This document shows positions 36,225 to 45,291 of a DNA stretch of 64,000 bases, piece after piece. A program made the translations under genes and the position numbers. How positions within the stretch are numbered: the stretch's first letter is position 1; every line of letters starts with the position of its first letter. Source of the DNA: CAYNUJ01 sp964573255 (GTDB lineage Bacteria > Bacteroidota > Ignavibacteria > Ignavibacteriales > Melioribacteraceae); NCBI GenBank assembly GCA_964573255.1, contig CAZNJB010000014.1, positions 10,552 to 74,551 on the forward strand. The letters are read 5' to 3'. Below the pieces are notes generated by a model that was not told the origin of the DNA, made no database searches, and saw nothing but the letters and a program-made list of their open reading frames with translations.

Positions 36225-36245
36225 AAGAAAAAAGGAGGTTAAATT

Positions 36246-37883
36246 ATGGCACTTTTAAACTCACTTATAGCAGGCGTATCCGGTTTGCGCAACCATCAAT
36301 CCATGATGGATGTTATCGGTAACAATATTGCTAATGTTAATACCATCGGTTTTAAAGGATCGAGAGTAACATTTAGCGATACCTTCAATCAATTTGTGCG
36401 TGCTGGAATTAGTCCATCGGGTTCATCAGGTGGAACTAATGCATTCCAAGTTGGTCTGGGAATGAAAATAAATTCAATTGATCGGAATTGGAACCAAGGT
36501 ACTTTTGAAAGAACCGGTATTAATACTGATTTGGCCTTGCAGGGACCCGGTATGTTCATTTTGAAAAGTAACGGACAGATGTATTTTTCAAGGTCCGGAG
36601 CATTTACAATTGATGCTTATGGTAGATTAGTTAATCCCTCCGATGGTTCTGTAGTGCAAGGTAAAATGGCTACAAAAGACGGTGTGATTCCTCCGGGAAC
36701 TAATTTGGAAGATATAATCATAGATCCTAATTTAAGATTACCTGCAAAAGCAACTACACAAGTAGCATGGGGTGGGAATTTAGATTCAACTGCATCAATC
36801 ACACGTACAGAGAAATATGTTGAGACTGGAAATCTTAACTCTCAATTAGCTGTCGGTGACACTGTAACTGATGTTAATAAAATCTATGACGAAAACGGTA
36901 ATGAATATACTTTTACCGCAACATATACTAAGACTGGCAGTGATACTTGGGATTTAACTTATGATTTAACAGATGCAGATGGAAATTCAGTTTTAAGTTC
37001 GTCTTCAGCCTACTCCGTAGTATTTGATTCAACTACTGGAGAATTATCTACTATTGACGGTTCAACTCCAAGTCCTATAACAATTCAGGATACATCGATT
37101 GGAATTAGCTATGATTTTGATATTTCTAATGTTACACAAATATCCAGTCCTAATACTCTTAGCTCAACAGTAGATGATAACCGTGAACCGACAATTGTTA
37201 CAGGCAGCTTGACAATATATGATTCTCTTGGTAACGCACATACATTATCAATCAAATTTACGAAAACATCCGATAATAACTGGAACTGGAGGGCTGAAGT
37301 ACCGCAATCAAGCGGAACCATAAGTGGCAATAAAGGAACAATTTCTTTTAATGCCGATGGTTCAATCAATACGATTACACCAAATCCTCCGGTACTCGCT
37401 TTTACTCCAATAGGTGGTGCTTCTGCCGCTAATATCGAGATTGATTTTGGTGCAGGATATAACGGCATTATGCAAACATCATCTAACGCTGTAGTTTCAG
37501 CTTTATCTCAAGATGGTTCTGCTGCAGCATCAATGACAAATTACAGTATTGACCAAAACGGTTTTGTAATTGGTGTTTTCTCTAACGGTCAATCTAAAAA
37601 ATTGGCTCAAATTATGCTTGCGAATTTCTCAAACTTGAACGGATTGACTAGTACCGGAGAAAATAAATTTAGAGTATCATCAAATTCCGGTGCGCCGGTA
37701 ATCGGAGAACCCGGGGATGCAACTAGTACTTTAATTCAATCCGGTGCTTTAGAGCAATCTAATGTTGATCTCTCTGAAGAATTTACAAAAATGATTATTT
37801 CACAGAGAGGATTTCAAGCTAATGCCAGAGTTATCACGACATCCGATCAACTTCTACAGGAAATCACAAATTTAGTAAGATAG
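36246..37883 (+). CDS. flgE: Flagellar hook protein FlgE
   Basis: The hook subunit. The N-terminal D0 is LNSLIAGVSGLRNHQSMMDVIGNNIANVNTIGFKGSR (in part) and the C-terminal D0 is FTKMIISQRGFQANARVITTSDQLLQEITNLV; these pack as the hook core. The middle contains two FlgE-type beta modules. The first is ~178-300 (GGNLDSTAS, VNKIYDENGNEYTF, FTATYTKTGSDTWDL) and the second ~318-408 (LTIYDSLGNAHTLSIKFTKT). At 545 residues it is larger than the E. coli protein (402). The first module has a close relative inside FlgL of this window. It has its own structured leader and is followed by a terminator. Confidence 0.95.
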   Translation: MALLNSLIAGVSGLRNHQSMMDVIGNNIANVNTIGFKGSRVTFSDTFNQFVRAGISPSGSSGGTNAFQVGLGMKINSIDRNWNQGTFERTGINTDLALQGPGMFILKSNGQMYFSRSGAFTIDAYGRLVNPSDGSVVQGKMATKDGVIPPGTNLEDIIIDPNLRLPAKATTQVAWGGNLDSTASITRTEKYVETGNLNSQLAVGDTVTDVNKIYDENGNEYTFTATYTKTGSDTWDLTYDLTDADGNSVLSSSSAYSVVFDSTTGELSTIDGSTPSPITIQDTSIGISYDFDISNVTQISSPNTLSSTVDDNREPTIVTGSLTIYDSLGNAHTLSIKFTKTSDNNWNWRAEVPQSSGTISGNKGTISFNADGSINTITPNPPVLAFTPIGGASAANIEIDFGAGYNGIMQTSSNAVVSALSQDGSAAASMTNYSIDQNGFVIGVFSNGQSKKLAQIMLANFSNLNGLTSTGENKFRVSSNSGAPVIGEPGDATSTLIQSGALEQSNVDLSEEFTKMIISQRGFQANARVITTSDQLLQEITNLVR

Positions 37884-37891
37884 GTTAATTA

Positions 37892-37921
37892 ACGGAGCTG
37901 CCATAGACTGAGCAGCTCCGT
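37892..37921 (+). terminator. Hairpin terminator after flgE
   Basis: A perfect 10-base stem (ACGGAGCTGC / GCAGCTCCGT) with a 10-base loop, 8 bases after the flgE stop. The following tract is AT-rich (ATATTATAATTT) but not a clean U-run, so efficiency is uncertain. Confidence 0.75.
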
Positions 37922-37939
37922 ATATTATAATTTAACCAG

Positions 37940-37957
37940 GTGTGGAATATTAGCCAT
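37940..37957. promoter_or_regulatory. candidate activator site with one good half (GTGTGGA-ATAT-TAGCCAT)
   Basis: Only the right half-site (TAGCCA) is well kept. The centre is ~58 bp upstream of the -24 G of the fliL promoter, in line with the che and flgB sites. A separate inverted repeat AATATTA-N5-TAATATT at 37946-37964 overlaps it. Confidence 0.3.
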
Positions 37958-38005
37958 TAATATTTTTGTTTTTCCTTGTTTTTTTTCAAAAAAAGGGGAT
38001 TTTTT

Positions 38006-38021
38006 TGGCATATCTATTGTT
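38006..38021 (+). promoter_or_regulatory. sigma-54-type promoter for the fliL-flhG operon
   Basis: TGGCAT-ATCTA-TTGTT with correct spacing, inside an otherwise T-rich gap. The expected start is near 38031, 26 bases before fliL. It is the weakest -12 element of the set. Confidence 0.5.
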
Positions 38022-38056
38022 TCATTTTATACTAAAATGGAAAAATAGGTATAAGA

Positions 38057-38578
38057 ATGGCAGAAGAAAAAAAAGACGCTAAGGAAAAACAAGAAGGTGG
38101 ATTTAATCCTAAAGTAATCATTTTAGGCCTACCTCTTTTTATTGTCCAGCTGATAGCAGTTTACTTTATAACGGCAAATTTATTAATGGATAAATTTGCA
38201 CAAAATGCAGCCTACGAAAATTTAGCAGAAGATGTAGAAATTGTTGAACAAGTACCTGAAGATGAAGGAGAGGGTGGTTCCTTTATTTTTACTATCGATG
38301 ATATGGTTGTTAATCCTAAGATGAGCAGGGGAGATAAACTTCTATTGGTTTCAATAGGTTTGGAACTAGAAGACGAAGAATCTGAAAAAATTCTCTCAGA
38401 AAAGGATGTAATAGTCAAAGATAAGATCATCAGTCTGCTATCGAATAAAACTCAAGAAACATTAAGTAAACCAGACTATAAAGACTCACTCAAAATTCAA
38501 TTATCCGCCGGAATAAAAAGTTTGCTTCCGGAAATACATTTGTCAAATGTTTATTTCAGTAAATATATCATAGACTAA
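38057..38578 (+). CDS. fliL: Flagellar stator-associated protein FliL
   Basis: The 173-residue protein has a short charged cytoplasmic N-terminus, one transmembrane segment (~23-45, PKVIILGLPLFIVQLIAVYFITANLL) and a periplasmic FliL domain (VNPKMSRGDKLLLVSIGLEL, KDKIISLLSNKTQETLS, LPEIHLSNVYFSKYIID). FliL forms rings around the stators and supports torque. It begins the operon of switch and export-gate genes, as in many bacteria, and precedes fliM by 2 bases. Confidence 0.9.
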   Translation: MAEEKKDAKEKQEGGFNPKVIILGLPLFIVQLIAVYFITANLLMDKFAQNAAYENLAEDVEIVEQVPEDEGEGGSFIFTIDDMVVNPKMSRGDKLLLVSIGLELEDEESEKILSEKDVIVKDKIISLLSNKTQETLSKPDYKDSLKIQLSAGIKSLLPEIHLSNVYFSKYIID

Positions 38579-38580
38579 TT

Positions 38581-39558
38581 ATGGCTGAACTTTTATCACA
38601 ACAGGAAATAGATAGCCTACTTAATAATATTAAGACAGGCGAGATATCAGAAATAATAAGTAATGAATCGAAGGAAGCCATTCCTTTCGATTTTAGGCTT
38701 CCGAATAGAATATCGAAGCATCAACTTCGTTCTATTCGAAGTATTCACGAAAATTTTTCCGAAAGTTTCAGTTCATTTTTAGTTTCTAAATTACAAACCG
38801 TAGTTAATATTAATTTGACTACAATCGATCAATTGTACTATTCCGAGTATGTGCTTTCGGTCAGTAACCCGGGCTGCCTCTATACTTTTGATATCAAAAA
38901 TACCGATATAAAAGGAGTGCTCGAACTCGGTACTGATCTTGCATTTAGTTTGGTTGATAGACTGTTGGGCGGCAACGGAGACGGGCGGAAAGATTCTCCA
39001 ATTATTACACCAATCGAACAAAAAGTACTTCTCGTTGTTGTGGAAGCTGTAATGAAAGAATTAATGAAGGCTTGGAGTACAATTGAAAGATTGGAATTTA
39101 CGGTTGATAAATTCGAGTCGGATATTGATTTTGCTCAGATTACTTCTCCCAACGAATCGGTTCTTCTGGTTTCATATGAGATTATGGTAGACGAACAACC
39201 GTTTATGATGAATGTTTGTTATGCAACATTTGCATTCGAAAGAATACTTCAGAATCTGACTTCGAAATCATTATCAACTATAAGACCGACAAAATATGCA
39301 GGTGGGACGTCCAAGGAAATTATGTCCTATTACATAAAAAATACCGAATTACCCGTCCGTGTTGAATTGGGAAAATCCAAATTATATATGAGTGAATTGA
39401 ATCAATTGGAAAAGGGAGATATTATTCAACTCGGTACCGCAATAACGGATGAATGTACTATTAAAATAGGCGGTATTCCAATGTTCAAGGGAAGGATAGG
39501 AAAAGTTAATAATCATAAAGCAGTAAAAGTAACTCGAAAAATTGAAAATGAACAATAA
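38581..39558 (+). CDS. fliM: Flagellar motor switch protein FliM
   Basis: The C-ring protein that receives CheY-P. The N-terminal LLSQQEIDSLLNNI is the CheY-docking peptide. A CheC-like middle domain follows (KHQLRSIRSIHENF, LVDRLLGGNGDG, TPIEQKVLL), and the C-terminal SpoA/FliN-like domain begins at about residue 250 (LPVRVELGKSKLYMSELNQLEKGDIIQL). The 325 residues match the family. Its docking peptide resembles the CheZ tail of this window (SQDEIDKLF), as expected if both bind CheY. Confidence 0.95.
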   Translation: MAELLSQQEIDSLLNNIKTGEISEIISNESKEAIPFDFRLPNRISKHQLRSIRSIHENFSESFSSFLVSKLQTVVNINLTTIDQLYYSEYVLSVSNPGCLYTFDIKNTDIKGVLELGTDLAFSLVDRLLGGNGDGRKDSPIITPIEQKVLLVVVEAVMKELMKAWSTIERLEFTVDKFESDIDFAQITSPNESVLLVSYEIMVDEQPFMMNVCYATFAFERILQNLTSKSLSTIRPTKYAGGTSKEIMSYYIKNTELPVRVELGKSKLYMSELNQLEKGDIIQLGTAITDECTIKIGGIPMFKGRIGKVNNHKAVKVTRKIENEQ

Positions 39559-39573
39559 ATAAATGGAAGTGTT

Positions 39574-40041
39574 ATGAGTGATAATTTAGAAAACATGGAA
39601 CAGAACGAAGAATTGCAAGGCGGTCAAAATGATTCGCAGTCCGAAGCGAATCCGCTTGATCAAGCGCCCTCCAATCCGCTTGATTCGGCTTCATCCAATC
39701 CACTCGACGAATTAGCTCCTGAAGTTAATGTTGCCGAATTGGAGGATATGGATGATTCCAAACCGAAGAAAACATTTATTGATGCAAAATTGGATTTCTT
39801 GCAGGACTTAGAATTGGATGTTTACATCGAACTCGGTAGGGCAAAAATGAAAATAAAAGATATTCTCGAATTGGAAAGAGGATATGTAATTGAATTAGAT
39901 AAGCTCGCTAGTGAACCTGTGGATATATATGTAAATAATAAAAAGATAGCCGACGGCGAAGTTGTGGTAATTGATAAGCATTTCGGTATCAGAATTATGA
40001 ATCTTAACGATCCCGCAAAGAAATTGGGAGAAATGTACTAG
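39574..40041 (+). CDS. fliN: Flagellar motor switch protein FliN
   Basis: A C-ring protein. The C-terminal SpoA domain (~80-150, FLQDLELDVYIELGRAKMKIKDILELERGYVIELDKLASEPVDIY in part) carries the FliN signature. The N-terminal ~75 residues are acidic, flexible and contain three NPLD repeats (see 39649-39708). A GGAAG ribosome site precedes the ATG. Its stop overlaps the GTG of fliO by one base. Confidence 0.93.
   Translation: MSDNLENMEQNEELQGGQNDSQSEANPLDQAPSNPLDSASSNPLDELAPEVNVAELEDMDDSKPKKTFIDAKLDFLQDLELDVYIELGRAKMKIKDILELERGYVIELDKLASEPVDIYVNNKKIADGEVVVIDKHFGIRIMNLNDPAKKLGEMY
39649..39708 (+). repeat. 24-bp in-frame repeat in fliN
   Basis: Two and a half units of a 24-bp repeat (each starting AATCCGCTTGAT or AATCCACTCGAC), encoding NPLD-x4 units in the FliN linker. 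It preserves the frame, so copy-number change would alter only linker length. Confidence 0.7.
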
Positions 40042-40379
40042 TGAGTGTGTGGGATGTACTGAAAATGCTATTACCTATTTTTATCATTTTAGGTATGTTG
40101 ATCGGTGTTCTTTATTTCCTTAAAAGAAATCAATTTAATTTAGGGGGGAAGTCCGATCTCTTTAATATTAAGGTGATTTTTACTAAAACAATTATGCCGA
40201 AAAAATATATCTCTTTCGTTCGCATAGGAGATAAAATAATGGTTCTTGGTATAAGCGACAATTCTTTCACTCTATTGAAAGAGATGGATTGGGACGATAG
40301 TTACGAATCAAAACTCAATCAGAATATAAAAGGGAAATCTTTCTTGGAATTATTCAAACAAAATCTGCAGGGAAAATGA
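40041..40379 (+). CDS. fliO: Flagellar biosynthesis protein FliO
   Basis: The small membrane protein promotes FliP ring assembly. The 112-residue product has one N-terminal TM (~9-27, MLLPIFIILGMLIGVLYFL) and a small cytoplasmic beta domain (KYISFVRIGDKIMVLGISDNSFTLLKEMD) that fits the FliO family. The start is GTG at 40041, overlapping the fliN stop. The stop overlaps the fliP ATG (ATGA). Conservation is low, so position is a main part of the evidence. Confidence 0.85.
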   Translation: MSVWDVLKMLLPIFIILGMLIGVLYFLKRNQFNLGGKSDLFNIKVIFTKTIMPKKYISFVRIGDKIMVLGISDNSFTLLKEMDWDDSYESKLNQNIKGKSFLELFKQNLQGK

Positions 40380-41125
40380 AAAAATTAATACTACTTTCGG
40401 TCCTTTTGTTGTTAGTATTTGGCGAACCAAATTTTGCCCAGCAGACTTTTGGACTTCCCAAGGTAAGTATCGGAGTTGGTAAAGCGCAAAACGGAGATGA
40501 TATTTCGGCAACACTTCAGTTACTTCTGTTGCTCACTATTTTATCACTCGCTCCTTCAATATTAATTATGACAACTTCTTATTTGCGCATTATTATAGTG
40601 TTCCATTTTCTTAAAAATGCTTTGGGAACTCAACAGATGCCTCCTGGTCAATTGTTAGCAGGAATAGCATTGTTTATTACGTTTTTTATAATGGCTCCTA
40701 CTTGGAATCAAGTGAATGATACCGCTATAAAACCTTTAATGGAAGAATCAATTACTTTTGAAGAAGCTTACGATACTGCGATTGTTCCGATTCGTGATTT
40801 TATGTATAAGCATGTAAGGGAGGAAGATTTAGAATTATTCTTAAGCATGACTACATTAGAAAAACCGGAAACCCGTGCCGATTTACCAACCTATGTGCTT
40901 ATTCCTGCTTTTGCATTAAGCGAATTGAGAACAAGTTTTATTATCGGTTTTTTCCTCTACATTCCGTTTATAATGCTGGATATGATTATTGGCAGTATTC
41001 TGTTATCAATGGGAATGATGATGATTCCACCAATGATGATTTCTCTTCCATTCAAGATTTTATTATTCATTCTTGTTGACGGATGGAATTTAATAGTCGG
41101 TTCTTTAATAAAAGGATTTATGTAA
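40376..41125 (+). CDS. fliP: Flagellar export gate protein FliP
   Basis: It starts with a signal peptide (residues 1-~21, ending NFAQQ), as most FliP proteins do. The conserved segments LTILSLAPSILIMTTSYLRIIIVFHFLKNALGTQQMPPGQLL (in part) and FILVDGWNLIVGSLI are present. Together with FliQ and FliR it forms the export-gate helix. The 249 residues are typical. It overlaps both neighbours. Confidence 0.95.
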   Translation: MKKLILLSVLLLLVFGEPNFAQQTFGLPKVSIGVGKAQNGDDISATLQLLLLLTILSLAPSILIMTTSYLRIIIVFHFLKNALGTQQMPPGQLLAGIALFITFFIMAPTWNQVNDTAIKPLMEESITFEEAYDTAIVPIRDFMYKHVREEDLELFLSMTTLEKPETRADLPTYVLIPAFALSELRTSFIIGFFLYIPFIMLDMIIGSILLSMGMMMIPPMMISLPFKILLFILVDGWNLIVGSLIKGFM

Positions 41126-41391
41126 TGACACAAGAATTAATTGTTGGAGTATTGACAGAAGTATTTTACACTTCTATTATAATTTTATTACCGATACTTG
41201 GAATAGCGCTTATTGTCGGTATAATGATTTCCATTTTTCAAGCTGCAACTTCAATACAGGAAATGACGCTTACTTTCATTCCTAAATTATTGATTACCGC
41301 AGTGGCGATAATCTTTTTACTTCCGTGGATATTCGATAAACTCATATCGTTTACGTTAAGAATTTTTAACATAATTGATACAGTTATATAA
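41125..41391 (+). CDS. fliQ: Flagellar export gate protein FliQ
   Basis: The 88-residue protein has two membrane helices and the FliQ signature (LVGIMISIFQAATSIQEMTLTFIPKLLI, cited in part). A longer frame begins at 41083, but the ATG at 41125 sits in TAATG with the fliP stop and gives the normal size. The stop overlaps the fliR ATG in the same way. Confidence 0.94.
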   Translation: MTQELIVGVLTEVFYTSIIILLPILGIALIVGIMISIFQAATSIQEMTLTFIPKLLITAVAIIFLLPWIFDKLISFTLRIFNIIDTVI

Positions 41392-42164
41392 TGTTGGATA
41401 TATTAGTAAATAATTTCATAGTCTTTATTTTTATTTTTCTTAGGGTTATCGCCTTATTCTTATCGGCGCCAATTCTCAGCGATAATTCAATTCCTGTTAT
41501 TTTAAGAGTATTGCTTTCCATTTTTTTAGCGTATGTTGTCCTAATTTCATTAAATATTAGAACCCCATACAACTCATTGAATATATATTATCTATCAGTC
41601 ACTGCAATAAAGGAAATGATTGTCGGCTTATCGATTGGGTTCTTTATGCAGTTAATATTCTGGGGAATTACTTATGGTGCTTCATTAATCGGATTCGATT
41701 TAGGTTTGAGTATGGCTACCGTTTTCAATCCTCATCAGGAAATGAGTATTGATGTTGTAACTCAATTATTTTATTTATTGGCAATGCTGATCTTCTTACT
41801 TATTAATGGTCATATCTTTTTATTCAGTGCGTTATACGAGTCATTTAAAATTATTCCGGTCGGAGGATTGAAATTTGCGGAAGAAACCGCCAACGAATTA
41901 ATAAAACAATCAGCAAATGTATTTATCATTGCAGTAAAAATCGCATCACCAATAATGGTTACATTTTTCTTGATAAACATAGCCGAAGGAATTATGAGTA
42001 GGATAATTCCTCAGATGCAAGTCTTTTTTGTGCTTTATCCTTTGAGAATCGGTGTTGGGTTTTTACTTATATCGGTTACAATGATATTCTTTTTCTATGT
42101 AATTAAAGAATTATTGAAAATTCACGAAAGCAATTTAATTAAATTTATTCGGGTGTTAAGTTAA
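41391..42164 (+). CDS. fliR: Flagellar export gate protein FliR
   Basis: A 257-residue integral membrane protein with about six helices. The FliR/SpaR family segments are MIVGLSIGFFMQLIFWGITYGASLIGFDLGLSMATVFNP (in part: GLSIGF, GASLIGFDLGLSMA) and IMVTFFLINIAEGIMSRIIPQMQVFFVLYPLRIGVGF (in part). It completes the FliPQR pore, and flhB follows immediately. Confidence 0.94.
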   Translation: MLDILVNNFIVFIFIFLRVIALFLSAPILSDNSIPVILRVLLSIFLAYVVLISLNIRTPYNSLNIYYLSVTAIKEMIVGLSIGFFMQLIFWGITYGASLIGFDLGLSMATVFNPHQEMSIDVVTQLFYLLAMLIFLLINGHIFLFSALYESFKIIPVGGLKFAEETANELIKQSANVFIIAVKIASPIMVTFFLINIAEGIMSRIIPQMQVFFVLYPLRIGVGFLLISVTMIFFFYVIKELLKIHESNLIKFIRVLS

Positions 42165-43247
42165 ATGGCAGATGTAAACGGACAAGAAAAAACCGAACAA
42201 GCGACGCCGCGAAAGCTGCAAAAGAGCAGGGAAGAAGGGCAGGTTGCCCGAAGTACAGAAATATCGAGTTTTGCTGTTTTCGGTGCCGGTATGATTATTC
42301 TTTTGTTGAGTCAAAAGATTGTCGCTTCTAATATGTCTGCATTAGCATCCGAAATATTTACCAATTTAAGCACCTTAGAATTAAGCTATAGTATGCTGCA
42401 AATTTACGCCGTAAAAGGATTATATTATTTTATCATATCTACTTTCCCTTTCTTTGCGGGGATCTATGTTATAACTCTTGCAGCCAATATTTTACAAGTT
42501 GGATTTAAAATTACCCCAAAAGCTCTGCAACCTAAATTCAGTAAATTAAATCCTTTAACCGGACTTAAAAAAGTATTTTTCTCTTCACAGAGTTTTGTTG
42601 AGACGTTCAAATCACTCATTAAATTTATAATAATATTCTGGATAGTTTATATCATCATTTCTGATCTTATTCCTCAAACAATGAAACTTGCCGGATATTC
42701 GATATATGATATTGTGAAATTTATGTCATCGGCGGCATATTCATTGATAATTAAACTAACGATAATTTATGCGGTAATTGCTGCAGCTGATTTCGTCTAT
42801 CAGAAATTCAAATTCAAAAAAGAAATGATGATGACAAAGCAGGAAGTTAAAGATGAAATGAAGCAGACTGAAGGTAACCCGGAGATCAAAGGAAGGATAA
42901 AATCTTTGCAAACGGAGATGGCCCGGAAGAGAATGATGAAAGAATTACCGACGGCAGATGTAGTAATTACAAACCCAACACACTTTGCGATTGCGTTAAA
43001 ATATGATCCTATGAAAAACGGCGCTCCGGTTGTTGTTGCAAAGGGAATGGATAATTTAGCACAAAGAATAAAGAAAATAGCTGCAGAACATAACATATAC
43101 ATTTATGAAGATAAACCTTTAGCGAGAATGCTTTATAAAACTTGCGAGGTCGGTGACGAAATACCCCAAAAACTGTTCGAAGCAGTGGCTAAAGTACTTG
43201 CATTCGTCTATAATCTTAAAAATAAAACTAAGAAATCAATAGTTTAG
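42165..43247 (+). CDS. flhB: Flagellar export switch protein FlhB
   Basis: It starts KTEQATPRKLQKSREEGQVARSTE (in part), the FlhB hallmark. Four membrane helices follow. The cytoplasmic domain carries the autocleavage site NPTH at residues 270-273 (VITNPTHFAIALKYD), where self-cleavage allows the switch to filament-type substrates. The 360 residues are usual. It works with FliK of the preceding operon to change specificity. Confidence 0.95.
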   Translation: MADVNGQEKTEQATPRKLQKSREEGQVARSTEISSFAVFGAGMIILLLSQKIVASNMSALASEIFTNLSTLELSYSMLQIYAVKGLYYFIISTFPFFAGIYVITLAANILQVGFKITPKALQPKFSKLNPLTGLKKVFFSSQSFVETFKSLIKFIIIFWIVYIIISDLIPQTMKLAGYSIYDIVKFMSSAAYSLIIKLTIIYAVIAAADFVYQKFKFKKEMMMTKQEVKDEMKQTEGNPEIKGRIKSLQTEMARKRMMKELPTADVVITNPTHFAIALKYDPMKNGAPVVVAKGMDNLAQRIKKIAAEHNIYIYEDKPLARMLYKTCEVGDEIPQKLFEAVAKVLAFVYNLKNKTKKSIV

Positions 43248-43248
43248 A

Positions 43249-45291
43249 ATGAATTTCAGAATAGATAAAAATACGGATATTTTACTTGCAGTCGGTTTGG
43301 TTCTGATGCTGGGGTTATTATTAATTCCACTTCCGTCATTTTTCCTCGATTTTTTCTTATCGTTAAATATTACATTCTCGATCTTGATTTTGGTATTGGC
43401 ATTATCTATTAAGTCACCTTTAGATTTATCGATATTTCCCGGTTTACTATTGATATTAACTCTCTTCAGACTCTCATTAAATATTAGCTCGACAAGATTA
43501 ATTTTAATTGAAGGTTACGCCGGTAAAGTTATTGAGTCCTTTGGCAGTTTTGTTGTGGGAGGAAATTATGTGGTCGGGTTTATCATTTTCATCATACTAG
43601 TAATTATTCAATTTATAGTTATAGTTAAAGGTTCTGAAAGAATATCGGAAGTATCCGCACGTTTTACATTGGATGCAATGCCCGGTAAGCAGATGGCTAT
43701 AGATGCGGATTTAAATACGGGATTAATAACTGAAGATCAGGCGAAAGAAAGAAGAGAAAAAATTGCAAGGGAAGCCGAATTCTACGGCGCAATGGACGGT
43801 GCGAGTAAATTCGTAAAGGGAGATGCGATTGCAGGGTTATTGATTAATGCAATAAACATTCTCGGCGGATTTATAATAGGTGTTGCAATGCACGGAATGC
43901 CTTTTACCGATGCATTAAAAACTTACACAATATTAACTATTGGTGATGGGTTAGTATCTCAAATCCCGGCACTAATTATCGCTACTTCTGCCGGTATGGT
44001 TGTTACTCGAAGTGATGCTGGTAAGGCACTAGACTTTCAAATGAAATCACAATTACTATCTAATTATCGTGTGCTGGGAACCGTTGCCGGTATAATTTTT
44101 ATGTTTGCATTTGTGCCGGGAATGCCGATGATACCTTTCTTTTTAATAAGCGTAGGTTTGGGTACAAGTTCTTATTTCAAGAAGAAGAGAATGAATAAAG
44201 AACAGGAAGTTGTTGAAGAAACCGAAGAAGTTTCGGAGGATCAAACTGAAAGTGTTGAACAATATTTGCAAGTTGATCCGATTGAAATTGAGATTGGATA
44301 TGCTCTTATTAGTTTAATAGATAAAAATGAAGGAGGGGATTTATTTGATAAAATTGCCTCAACCAGAAAATATTTAGCACTTGAATATGGGATATTGATT
44401 CCGCCTGTTAGGGTAAGGGATAATTTACAATTGGAACCGAATACATATATTATCAAAATTAAGGGAAATGTAGTAAGCGAATTTGAGATTTATACTGATC
44501 GTTATCTTGCTATGAATCCGGGTAATGCCGAAGAAGAAGTTGACGGTATTCCTACAATGGACCCGGCGTTTAATCTTCCGGCTTGCTGGGTGAGTGATAA
44601 AGAAAAAGAAAAAGCGGAAATGCTCGGTTATACTGTCGTCGACTCATTATCAGTTATTTCAACACATTTGCAGGAAACCTTAAAGAAGAATTTTGATAAG
44701 ATCTTAACTAGACAGGCTGTTAAGCAGTTATTGGAAAACTTGAAAAAGGAATATCCGGCAGTAGTTGAAGAAATTAATCCTGATGTCCTTTCTTTGGGAA
44801 TGATTCAAAAAGTATTGCAGAACCTTTTACGCGAAGGTATTCCTATAAAGGATTTAGTACAAATTATTGAATCCCTGATAGATTATTCCAAGGCTAGCAA
44901 GAATGTAGATGTACTTACAGAGTATGTCCGTCATTCTCTTTCTGATGTAATTGCAAATCTGTACAGGGACGAAAATAATGTTATACATGCAATAACTATC
45001 GGAGATAAATTGGAAGCTCAAATAGTTCAATCACTCTCCGAACAACAGGGAAATATCCAATCGCTTGGATTAAATCCGTTAACTATGCAGAAAATTTTTG
45101 ATAAACTCGAAGTAGCGAAACGAACTTTCGAAGATTTCGGTTTTGTTCCAGTAATTATCACACAAGCAACTATACGACCGTATTTTTACAGAATGATTAA
45201 TACAAACTATCCCGAATTTGCAGTTCTTTCTTTCACGGAATTACCCAATTACATTGAGATTGAACTGCTCGATAAATTAGAGGTAGAATAA
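43249..45291 (+). CDS. flhA: Flagellar export gate protein FlhA
   Basis: The 680-residue protein has an N-terminal membrane part (about residues 15-315, eight helices) with the FHIPEP signature region (SARFTLDAMPGKQMAIDADLNTGLI, in part). A large cytoplasmic domain (~340-680) forms the ring that receives FliI, FliJ and chaperones. The FLD-equivalent FPGLLLILTLFRLSLNISSTRLIL (in part) is also present. It starts 1 base after flhB and overlaps flhF by one base. Confidence 0.96.
   Translation: MNFRIDKNTDILLAVGLVLMLGLLLIPLPSFFLDFFLSLNITFSILILVLALSIKSPLDLSIFPGLLLILTLFRLSLNISSTRLILIEGYAGKVIESFGSFVVGGNYVVGFIIFIILVIIQFIVIVKGSERISEVSARFTLDAMPGKQMAIDADLNTGLITEDQAKERREKIAREAEFYGAMDGASKFVKGDAIAGLLINAINILGGFIIGVAMHGMPFTDALKTYTILTIGDGLVSQIPALIIATSAGMVVTRSDAGKALDFQMKSQLLSNYRVLGTVAGIIFMFAFVPGMPMIPFFLISVGLGTSSYFKKKRMNKEQEVVEETEEVSEDQTESVEQYLQVDPIEIEIGYALISLIDKNEGGDLFDKIASTRKYLALEYGILIPPVRVRDNLQLEPNTYIIKIKGNVVSEFEIYTDRYLAMNPGNAEEEVDGIPTMDPAFNLPACWVSDKEKEKAEMLGYTVVDSLSVISTHLQETLKKNFDKILTRQAVKQLLENLKKEYPAVVEEINPDVLSLGMIQKVLQNLLREGIPIKDLVQIIESLIDYSKASKNVDVLTEYVRHSLSDVIANLYRDENNVIHAITIGDKLEAQIVQSLSEQQGNIQSLGLNPLTMQKIFDKLEVAKRTFEDFGFVPVIITQATIRPYFYRMINTNYPEFAVLSFTELPNYIEIELLDKLEVE

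Noticed and set aside
37946..37964. Inverted repeat AATATTA-N5-TAATATT upstream of fliL as an independent operator
   Set aside because: All-A/T arms in an A/T-rich gap are expected by chance; I keep only the TAGCCA half-site as a weak candidate.
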